DNA from: Xanthomonas massiliensis
GTDB taxonomy: Bacteria > Pseudomonadota > Gammaproteobacteria > Xanthomonadales > Xanthomonadaceae
Reading direction: 5' to 3'
DNA length: 64,000 nucleotides
NCBI RefSeq assembly: GCF_900018785.1
Contig: NZ_FCOY01000004.1
Coordinates: 62,001-126,000, forward strand
In this document: positions 57,003 to 63,507 of the stretch, piece after piece
Numbering within the stretch: the first letter of the stretch is position 1
Layout of the letters: the number at the start of each line of letters is the position of its first letter
Position numbers and translations under genes: made by a program
Notes under the pieces: generated by a model
The model's input: the letters and a program-made list of their open reading frames with translations, nothing else
The model's database searches: none
What the model was told of the DNA's origin: nothing

Positions 57003-58160
57003 TCAGTTATTGCCGATAGGGGGGTTATTCGGTCCTGGATAGCGGCCTTCGGCTTTTGCAAGGGCTTTGTAGACCGCTTGGCGTGTCATGTTGAGTTTCT
57101 CGGCTATGATCTTCACTGAATAAATTCCGCTGGCTTGCAGCTCTCGGATCAAGTCGATCGTCTTTGTTGGATTACACCCGTGGTGGATGTTTTCGTAGGC
57201 TATTTTCCTGATTTCCCCGTGATCGCTGGGGCTCCATGGGCGGAAACGCAGGAAAAATTCTGAGCCTGGCCGTAGACACTCTGAATTTATTCGAAAAATC
57301 TCATTTTCAAATTCAGTTTGGAGCGCGCGATCCTTGCCGTATAGCTTTTTGGATGCATTGCTTCTGCTTGGGTTATGGTCCCTGCAAAATGATGGGCTTG
57401 GCGTGGTCAGTCCATCAGTAAGTGACTCAGATGAATTCTCGTCATTTTGTCCTTCACCGGGAATTGATCTCCTGTTTTTTGTGGCTCTCTTTTTCTTTGG
57501 GATCCCTTTGGAGAATTGTATTACAGGGGTGCCGCCCTCTTTGGAGAGTGCCCACTGAAGTGCATATTTATGTATCTGTTCCTCAATAGCTTCATCCAAT
57601 TCATGGCATAACCTCTCCTTGTCTGCTCTCCCATCGCCCGTGCGTTCGATCCGAACGGACTCGAACGCAGCAGTCAAATCGCAGAAATTTGAGAGCCACA
57701 TTGGCCAATATCGACCTTTGGATCCTGATTTTTCTGCATGAAATCGCGCGATTATTTTTTCTCCATAAGTATTGGCCATCTCCTGGGTCTGCCGGGTGGG
57801 AGTGATGCTGATTTTGCGTAGCCCTTCTTTCTTACACATTATTGGATTCATCAGCATGGAATACGCCTCTGTCCATTGATGGCATAAATCACAGTATGGT
57901 TCAGCTACTCTCCCAAGAGACATTAATGTGCTGGCATGTGGAGTCGGTGGTGCTAGTGCGTCAGGGCCAATTGTCCCGGCGATGACCTTTTCGACTATTG
58001 ATCGAAGATCTGCTTGGTTCGCGGGTTCAAGTAACTCGTGACGAAGCTCTGTAGACCTGCTCCTGCGTAATCCCTTATCCAACTTGATGCGTCGATATCG
58101 GTTCGTTTCCAAGTCCAGCATGGATGCTGTGCGAGGGTTTGTCTTGTCATCTTCAAACAT
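57003..58160 (-). CDS. Orphan protein of the element with C-terminal HTH
   Basis: A 385-residue, Ser/Arg/Lys-rich protein I do not recognise, much lower in GC than the chromosome. It has a possible zinc site near residue 85 (EPYCDLCHQWTEAY with a later CKKEG). The middle (about 225-275) is basic and low-complexity with KGIPKKKRATKNRRSI, and the C-terminus is a helix-turn-helix (IAEKLNMTRQAVYKALAKA) like those at the end of resolvases. The ATG at 58160 has GGAGG 7 nt upstream. It is divergent from the HTH gene and convergent with int. A regulator or replication-linked protein are guesses. Confidence 0.7.
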   Translation of the reverse strand: MFEDDKTNPRTASMLDLETNRYRRIKLDKGLRRSRSTELRHELLEPANQADLRSIVEKVIAGTIGPDALAPPTPHASTLMSLGRVAEPYCDLCHQWTEAYSMLMNPIMCKKEGLRKISITPTRQTQEMANTYGEKIIARFHAEKSGSKGRYWPMWLSNFCDLTAAFESVRIERTGDGRADKERLCHELDEAIEEQIHKYALQWALSKEGGTPVIQFSKGIPKKKRATKNRRSIPGEGQNDENSSESLTDGLTTPSPSFCRDHNPSRSNASKKLYGKDRALQTEFENEIFRINSECLRPGSEFFLRFRPWSPSDHGEIRKIAYENIHHGCNPTKTIDLIRELQASGIYSVKIIAEKLNMTRQAVYKALAKAEGRYPGPNNPPIGNN

Positions 58161-58213
58161 TGTCAACCTCCGCTCATGTAATTTTTTACCAAGGACTCCG
58201 TAGGTCTGTGAAT

Positions 58214-58243
58214 CTCCATGCAGCAAATAGCATGCTGCTGGAG
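58214..58243. promoter_or_regulatory. Operator-like inverted repeat
   Basis: CTCCATGCAGCA and the complementary TGCTGCTGGAG (one-base slip) form an imperfect inverted repeat centred at 58228 in the 91-bp divergent gap between the orphan gene and the HTH gene. It is well placed as a shared operator. Confidence 0.35.
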
Positions 58244-58251
58244 ATTGACAC

Positions 58252-58464
58252 GTGACAACCGAAGAAATTCTAACTCGCAAATATGGAGCATTGCTGACCC
58301 TCACGGATCTGGCTGAGGTCTTGCACCGCAGTCCTGATGGGCTTCGCCTATCGCTTGTTTCTGCGGGTGGTTACTCTGATTCACTCAATCAGGCCAAGGT
58401 GCGCATCGGCCGCCGAATTTATTTTCGGGCGACTGACATCGCGTTGCTTTTGGAGGAGAAGTGA
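58252..58464 (+). CDS. Small helix-turn-helix protein
   Basis: A 70-residue protein starting with GTG (GGAG lies 8 nt before). It shows a winged helix-turn-helix-like layout of the AlpA/excisionase type: YGALLTLTDLAEVLHRSPDG, then a wing with KVRIGRRIYFRATDIALLL. Such proteins act as excisionases or as plasmid copy or partition regulators. It overlaps the repA start by one nt (TGATG), so it may regulate repA or assist excision. Confidence 0.7.
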   Translation: MTTEEILTRKYGALLTLTDLAEVLHRSPDGLRLSLVSAGGYSDSLNQAKVRIGRRIYFRATDIALLLEEK

Positions 58465-59453
58465 TGATCTCCAAGTATATTTCGTCAACCGACGAGCCCG
58501 AATTTTTGGTTGATTCAGTGCCGATGAATGCACACAAAGGGGCGAAGGTGAATCGCGTTTCAGCCCTCATGGATGCTTCGGTTCAGATCGAGGCCGAAAG
58601 GCCCTCCGGCGATGACATCGCTTTCATGCACGCCATCCTGTGCCAGATCGGATTACCGCGCTCGCGCGTACCTGGCGAACGATTTGAGCGCACCAGTGGC
58701 TCGGCATCGCTTGTGGTACATGCAGGCGAGATCTGGAATGGACAGGCGATGGTCAGGCAGCCTATTCCCTACGGCTCGATTCCAAGGCTGGTGTTGGCAC
58801 ATGTGACGCGCTATGCGGTGCGTCATAAAACCCGCGAGATTCCATTCGGGAAAAGCGCTAACGATGCGTTGCGCCAGCTCGGCATCGACAAAAGTGGTCG
58901 CTCGTATGTGATGTTCCAGCGGCAGGTACAGGCGCTGGCGGCGTGCTCAATCACGCTGGGTTTCAATGCTGAAGGACGAGCCATCACGTTCGATGGCAGG
59001 CCGGTGCAGCAATTCGATGCGTGGCTGAGTGCAGACAGCAAGCAGCGGACGCCGTGGCCTTCCCGCATCGTGTTGAGCAGCGACTTCCAGCAGACTTTGA
59101 TGGAGCGCGCCGTGCCTTATGACCTCCGCGCCCTGCTGAAGTTGCGTGGTTCAGCCTTGGCGATGGATGTGTATCTCTGGCTCGTTGCGCGTCTGGTTCG
59201 CATCAGAAAAAAATCCACGACAGTGTATTGGAGCCAGCTCAAAGAGCAGTTTGGCCACGAATACCGGGATATCCGCAATTTCAAGCGCAAGTTCCTGATC
59301 GCGCTGCGCGATGCGCTGCTTATGTACCCAATGGCCAAGGTGGAAGAAGTTTCAGGAGGATTACGACTGTATTCGTCCCAGCCTGCCGTACAGCCCCGCT
59401 TCCGGTTCGACGGTGGAAAAGCCTGCCTGATTAGCCCCGTCACTCAGCCATGA
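58464..59453 (+). CDS. repA: RepA-type plasmid replication initiator
   Basis: A 329-residue protein of the plasmid RepA_C type. Family-like stretches are VRQPIPYGSIPRLVLAHVTR, SGRSYVMFQRQVQALAACSI, and ALAMDVYLWLVARLVRIRKK near the winged-helix C-terminus. It has GGAGG 7 nt before the ATG; a GTG just upstream (58461) is also possible. The last six codons come from the IS1595 insertion at 59426: without it the frame would end ...GGKACE, and with it ...GGKACLISPVTQP, so the protein is intact up to the tail. The iteron array lies downstream, after the insertion sequence. Confidence 0.85.
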   Translation: MISKYISSTDEPEFLVDSVPMNAHKGAKVNRVSALMDASVQIEAERPSGDDIAFMHAILCQIGLPRSRVPGERFERTSGSASLVVHAGEIWNGQAMVRQPIPYGSIPRLVLAHVTRYAVRHKTREIPFGKSANDALRQLGIDKSGRSYVMFQRQVQALAACSITLGFNAEGRAITFDGRPVQQFDAWLSADSKQRTPWPSRIVLSSDFQQTLMERAVPYDLRALLKLRGSALAMDVYLWLVARLVRIRKKSTTVYWSQLKEQFGHEYRDIRNFKRKFLIALRDALLMYPMAKVEEVSGGLRLYSSQPAVQPRFRFDGGKACLISPVTQP

Positions 59454-60497
59454 AAATTGCTCGCCATGCGCAGTATCTGCTCCGGACATGGCTTGCAACG
59501 CATCAGTGTGGTCGCCAGTCGCGGCAGCATCTGGTTCAGACGAAACCGGCGGTTGAAACGGTAGGCGGCTTCGGCCAGATAGCGCCGCGCGTATTTGGCC
59601 TGGCGCACCGCGTGGTAGGTGCCGCTGATTGCGCGCTTGACGTTGGCCAGCACCACATTCAACCAGCGCGCACCTTTGACTTCGGTCGCGGCGCGGCCGC
59701 CGCCGGTGTCGAGCGTGGTGTGCGCATGCCCGGCGTCCTCAAGACGGCGGAAGCAGGCCAGCCCATCGGTGTAGACCTCGCATTCCGGCTCCAGGCGCCG
59801 CGCTATCCAGTCCTCCAGCGAGGCGTTGTCGAAGGCCTTCACCGGCTCGATCACCGCGAAGGTGGGGTGTTCGTGCCGTTCGTCGACTTGCACCGCGATC
59901 ACCAACGGCTGCTTGTTCTCCGAGCCGCGCCCGCGCTTGCCGCCGGTGCGTTCGCCACCCAGGTAGGCATCGTCGATCTGCACGAACCCCCTGAGCTTCC
60001 TGGATTCTTCGCGCTCGCTCATCGCCTGCATGATCTTGTGCTTCATGCGCCAGGCCGCCTTGTAGTTCACCCCCAGATGCCGCTTCAATTCCAGCGCCGC
60101 CAGGTTGGTCTTGCTGGAAGTGAGCAGGTAGATCGCTTGCATCCACAGCCGCAGGGGCAGCTTGCTGGACTGGAACAGCGTGCCGGCGCGCAAGGTGGCC
60201 TGGTGGCGGCACCCTCGACACTGGTAATACACCTGCGCATCACGTCGGAAGCGCCAATGCGCTCGCCCGTTGCATTTCGGGCAACGAAATCCCTTCGGCC
60301 AGCGCCATCGATACAGCGCCCGATAGCACTTGGCCTCGCTGCCGTAGCGTTCCACGAACTCGCTCATCGACAATCCCGGCTGAAACTGCACGACATTGAT
60401 GCCCATGGCACACCTTCGTTACCTTCAGATGGAGCCATCTTCCGGCGACGCCGTCGCAAATCCTGCAACTGGCGGCTGAGGGATAGGGCTAATCAGG
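59426..60497 (-). mobile_element. Complete IS1595-family insertion sequence
   Basis: A 1072-bp element. Terminal inverted repeats CCTGATTAGCCCCGTCACTC and (reversed) CCTGATTAGCCCTATCCCTC match at 21 of 24 positions (59426-59449 and 60474-60497). It is flanked by the 8-bp direct repeat AAAGCCTG at 59418-59425 and 60498-60505, the target duplication size of the IS1595 family. The intact duplication means a recent insertion. The insertion is at the extreme 3' end of repA. Confidence 0.93.
59444..60406 (-). CDS. IS1595-family transposase
   Basis: A 320-residue transposase with an N-terminal zinc ribbon (RCPKCNGRAHW and YQCRGCRHQ) and a DDE-type domain: IDDAYLGGERTGGKRG has the first aspartate pair, and VYTDGLACFRRLED the second. 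A C-terminal helical part (KRAISGTYHAVRQAKYARRY, a modified DxxE/H region) follows. It fills nearly the whole element, and its stop lies inside the left inverted repeat. It is intact, so the element may be active. The second, related but different transposase lies at 63595. Confidence 0.93.
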   Translation of the reverse strand: MGINVVQFQPGLSMSEFVERYGSEAKCYRALYRWRWPKGFRCPKCNGRAHWRFRRDAQVYYQCRGCRHQATLRAGTLFQSSKLPLRLWMQAIYLLTSSKTNLAALELKRHLGVNYKAAWRMKHKIMQAMSEREESRKLRGFVQIDDAYLGGERTGGKRGRGSENKQPLVIAVQVDERHEHPTFAVIEPVKAFDNASLEDWIARRLEPECEVYTDGLACFRRLEDAGHAHTTLDTGGGRAATEVKGARWLNVVLANVKRAISGTYHAVRQAKYARRYLAEAAYRFNRRFRLNQMLPRLATTLMRCKPCPEQILRMASNFHG

Positions 60498-60525
60498 AAA
60501 GCCTGTGAGTGAACCGAGTTATCCA

Positions 60526-60600
60526 GTGATCATCGGCACCCACTTAGCTGGTGACCATTGGCACCCTTTCAGCACGAAAAACGGTGATCAATAGCACCCC
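60526..60600. repeat. Three GTGAYCA-type direct repeats
   Basis: GTGATCATCGGCACCC (60526-60541), GTGACCATTGGCACCC (about 60552-60567) and GTGATCAATAGCACCCC (about 60582-60598) are spaced about 25-31 bp. They are near-copies of one 16-bp motif. They could be plasmid iterons or the multi-repeat end of an IS21-like element that was left behind. Confidence 0.45.
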
Positions 60601-60656
60601 CCTAAACCTATAGCTTTTCCCTCTATCAAATAACCCTGTAGTGGATGGTTGCATTC

Positions 60657-60890
60657 TGTGGATAACGCGGGGCGCCATCTATGGCCATCGGAAATGCCAG
60701 GGTTCTGATTCGTGCTGAATTTCATGTGGTTGATGTCTATCAAATCGCCGAGATTCGCCAAGAATCGCCAAGTTCGAATCTGTAAGTCGCCAAGAATCGC
60801 CAAGAATCGCCAAATATGAATCTTAGAATTGCCTGAATTCGCCAGAGGCTCCTATGACCAGAATCAATATCGCCAAGAATCGCCTTTTTG
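60657..60890. repeat. oriV: Iteron array with DnaA box: candidate vegetative origin
   Basis: A perfect DnaA box (TGTGGATAA, 60657-60665) is followed by about nine copies of a 10-bp unit near AATCGCCAAG between 60744 and 60888, most 10 bp apart in runs (60753, 60763; 60785, 60795, 60805; 60868, 60879). They group into about 32-bp super-units ending in AATCT. Iterons plus DnaA box downstream of repA is the typical layout of a theta-type oriV. The region is AT-richer than the chromosome. Confidence 0.7.
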
Positions 60891-60892
60891 TT

Positions 60893-60939
60893 GATGGCAG
60901 GATGTGCGTTGCACGGCTACGGGCGGCGCCCGTAGCCGT
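60893..60939 (-). other. oriT: Putative origin of transfer (oriT) with nic-like sequence
   Basis: ACGGCTACGGGC-GGC-GCCCGTAGCCGT (60913-60939) is a perfect 12-bp inverted repeat. Read on the minus strand it is followed after 9 nt by ATCCTGC (60903-60897), matching the ATCCTG^Y nick consensus of RP4/R64-type MOBP oriTs, and by the same GCAC prefix as in R64. It lies just upstream of mobC and the RP4-TraI-like relaxase gene. The predicted nick is between 60898 and 60897 on the minus strand. Confidence 0.65.
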
Positions 60940-61011
60940 TCAACGCCTGTCCTTACTCGCCTGCGGCTCGACGGTCGTCCTGCTCTGCGAGGCGTGCGGA
61001 GGGCTGCTGTC

Positions 61012-61383
61012 ATGACGAACGAGACACCAAAGAAGAAGCACGGTGGGCGGCCGCGTGGTGAGCGGCTTAGTGTTTGGGTGACGCCGGAGGAAGCCGCCGG
61101 GCTGTCTGCCATGGCAAAACAGGTCGGCATGTCCCAGTCAGGTTATCTGCGTGCAGTTGGCCTGAATCAGCCGGTACGTTCCGTCCTCGACCTCCAAGCC
61201 GTGCAAATGCTGGCCAAGGTCAATGGCGACCTCGGGCGCGTGGCGGGGTTGTTCAAACTGTGGTTGGCTGAACGACGTGGCGAAGGGGCAAAGCCTTCCG
61301 AGGTCGAGGCCATGATGCGTGATTTTCGCGATCTGCAACGTCAGGTGCGCGATCTCATGGGCGAGGTGATCCATGATCGCTAA
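61012..61383 (+). CDS. MobC/TraJ-like oriT-binding protein
   Basis: A 123-residue basic protein with a ribbon-helix-helix-type DNA-binding N-terminus (RLSVWVTPEEAAGLSAMAKQ, then SQSGYLRAVGL) and a helical MobC-like C-terminus (AKVNGDLGRVAGLFKLWL). It lies between the oriT-like hairpin and the relaxase gene, and overlaps the latter by 11 nt, the classical place of an accessory protein of the relaxosome such as RP4 TraJ. The ATG at 61012 is used; an earlier in-frame start would run through the oriT hairpin. Confidence 0.82.
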   Translation: MTNETPKKKHGGRPRGERLSVWVTPEEAAGLSAMAKQVGMSQSGYLRAVGLNQPVRSVLDLQAVQMLAKVNGDLGRVAGLFKLWLAERRGEGAKPSEVEAMMRDFRDLQRQVRDLMGEVIHDR

Positions 61384-63151
61384 GCGCATTCCACGCCGGC
61401 AGCAGACCTCCAGCATCGCGCGTTTGGTGCGTTACGCGGTCAATGCCGAAGGTGGGCTTGATCCCCGGAGTTGGTCGCGGACTGCCGATTACATCCTCGA
61501 CTTCAATGCGGAGATGAACCGGGAAGGCGAGAAGGTCAGTGGCGTGCGTGTGACCAACTGCGGCACCGACGACCCGGCAGCGGCCACGTTGTTGATCGAG
61601 GCAACCCAAGCCATCAACACCCGCTCGAAGAAGGACAAGACCTATCACCTCGTCTTTTCATTTCGCGAAGGAGAGAACCCGCCGCAAGAAGTACTGCATG
61701 CCATTGAGGACGAACTGTGTGCTGCCATCGGGTTGGCCGACCATCAGCGTATTTCTGCTGTGCATGTGAATACCGATCACCTGCACGTGCATGTGGCGAT
61801 CAACAAGGTGCATCCCACCGGCTTCCAGAATATCGAGCCCTTTTACGACATGCAGCGGTTGATGGAGGCTTGTGAGCGTCTAGAAATCGAGCATGGCCTG
61901 GAACGCGACCATCATGGCCTGAAGGGGGCCGAACGGCAGCAACGTTCGCAGAGTTCTTCCCGTGGACAGGGTGAGACGATTGGCGAACGCGCAGCGGCAG
62001 TGGAGGCCCGCAGCGGCCTGGAAACGTTGGCGGGGTATGTCGCACGCGAAGTGGCCCCGGCGATGCGGATGGCAACGGACTGGCAGGGCGTGCACGATGC
62101 ACTGGCCGAGCACGGCCTGTGCATCAAGGTGCGCGGCGCGGGGTTGGTGATCGGAGATGCCAGCCGTTCGGTGTGGGTACGTGCCAGCCAGTGCGGACGC
62201 GAGTTCTCGATAAAGGCGATGACTGACCGGCTTGGGCCATTCGTGCCACCAACGGGTCACGCATCCAAGGCCGCGCCACCAAAGCATTCTGCTTCGCGTG
62301 GTTACGTCCTGAAGCCAGTTCACCCGCATCCATCGACCGCACAGCTGTTTGCCGAGTACCAGCGTGACCGGCAAACCCGACTTGTTGAGCGTAGAACCGG
62401 GCTTGTGCGCTTGCGTGAGGAAAACGCCAGCTACATAGCAAGCCTGCGCCAGTGGAAGGCGGCGCAGCACGCCTTGCTGAAAGCCAGCAGCCGGGGTGTC
62501 ACGCGCAAGGTCATGGCCACCACGCTCCGTGAACAAGGCAGGGCGGCGATGACCCGTCAGCAGCAGACCATGGCGCAACGTCGCGCGGCATTGCGCAAGG
62601 CGACCGCCACCCTGGGTTGGGCGGATTGGCTGGCTTTACAGGCCGAGCGTGGGAACGTCGAGGCATTGGCGGTCCTTCGCAGTCGTGTCGAGCGAGAGGA
62701 GAAGTTGCGGGGTGATCTGTTGACCGCCGAGCGGGCCGAGCATGCGAAAGCTGTCATCTTCGATTCGTTGAAGCCGGTGGCGCGCCGCGATGGGGTGGTG
62801 ACCTATCGCACCGCCGACGGTGGCATGGTGGTGGATCGCAGAAGACACGTGCAAGCCGAGAAAGCGACGGCAGGAGCGGCGCTGGTGGCCTTGTCACTGG
62901 CCGCCGAGAGGTTCGCAGGGCAGGCGCTGGTCGTGGAAGGGACGGATGCGTTCAAGCAGGACGTGGCACGGCTGGCGGGCCTGCATCGGTTCGATGTCAC
63001 CTTCAAGGATGCAGGCATGGAAGAACAGCGAAGGGCGGCCTTGCTTCTGCCATCTAGTCTCGTGGTCAAGCATCCTGTCATTGCCAAAGAAGGTGGCAAG
63101 GATAGGCAACAGGTACGAGGTCACGGCCATACTCCGCAGAATGAGTTGTGA
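61373..63151 (+). CDS. MOBP relaxase, RP4-TraI-like
   Basis: Nicks oriT and pilots the strand during conjugation. The 592-residue protein starts MIAKRIPRRQQ with the catalytic tyrosine at residue 21 (ARLVRYAVN), equivalent to Y22 of RP4 TraI. Motif III is seen as VNTDHLHVHVAINKVHP (histidine metal triad). The region TNCGTDDPAAAT belongs to the same family. The C-terminal 100 residues (TAGAALVALSLAAERFAGQAL) resemble the large polyvalent protein-associated domain of relaxases. No primase domain as in full-length TraI is seen. Coupled to mobC by 11 nt. Mating-pair genes are not in the window. Confidence 0.92.
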   Translation: MIAKRIPRRQQTSSIARLVRYAVNAEGGLDPRSWSRTADYILDFNAEMNREGEKVSGVRVTNCGTDDPAAATLLIEATQAINTRSKKDKTYHLVFSFREGENPPQEVLHAIEDELCAAIGLADHQRISAVHVNTDHLHVHVAINKVHPTGFQNIEPFYDMQRLMEACERLEIEHGLERDHHGLKGAERQQRSQSSSRGQGETIGERAAAVEARSGLETLAGYVAREVAPAMRMATDWQGVHDALAEHGLCIKVRGAGLVIGDASRSVWVRASQCGREFSIKAMTDRLGPFVPPTGHASKAAPPKHSASRGYVLKPVHPHPSTAQLFAEYQRDRQTRLVERRTGLVRLREENASYIASLRQWKAAQHALLKASSRGVTRKVMATTLREQGRAAMTRQQQTMAQRRAALRKATATLGWADWLALQAERGNVEALAVLRSRVEREEKLRGDLLTAERAEHAKAVIFDSLKPVARRDGVVTYRTADGGMVVDRRRHVQAEKATAGAALVALSLAAERFAGQALVVEGTDAFKQDVARLAGLHRFDVTFKDAGMEEQRRAALLLPSSLVVKHPVIAKEGGKDRQQVRGHGHTPQNEL

Positions 63152-63210
63152 TGTAGAGGTTCCGTGTCGGCAGGAGAGGCATGTGACATGCTTCTCCCGT
63201 CGTTAGATCG

Positions 63211-63222
63211 CCCCCCCCCCCC
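63211..63222. repeat. C12 homopolymer tract
   Basis: Twelve C in a row in the gap between the relaxase gene and the convergent small gene. Such tracts are unstable (slipped-strand) but here lie outside any reading frame. Confidence 0.9.
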
Positions 63223-63241
63223 GAGACCGCGCCGGTTGGGG

Positions 63242-63493
63242 TCAGCGATCCAGCCAGCCAGGCCCGTAGGCAATGTCGGCATTCTTCGTCTTGAAGCCTC
63301 GCGAGCGGATGAAATCCGCTCCCTGCAGATTCTTGATGATTGCCAGCGAAGGCGCCGGTAGCTCGGCCAGTGCCAGCCACGCCCACGCGGCTTCTTCATC
63401 GCCGGCATGGTCGGCGGCTCTGGATTCAACCATCAAGATCGCGTTTTCCGACATGCCGCTGGCGCGCCGCATAGCCCGTTCTTCGTCGGTCAT
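63242..63493 (-). CDS. Small hypothetical protein of the element
   Basis: An 83-residue acidic helical protein starting MTDEERAMRRASGMSENAIL and ending GFKTKNADIAYGPGWLDR. I do not recognise a family. The DEEAAWAWLALAELPAP segment is Trp/Ala-rich. The ATG at 63493 is preferred; a longer start at 63574 runs into the second insertion sequence. That insertion begins 14 bp upstream of the start (63508) and has probably replaced its promoter. Confidence 0.6.
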   Translation of the reverse strand: MTDEERAMRRASGMSENAILMVESRAADHAGDEEAAWAWLALAELPAPSLAIIKNLQGADFIRSRGFKTKNADIAYGPGWLDR

Positions 63494-63507
63494 GTAGCTT
63501 TTCGGCT

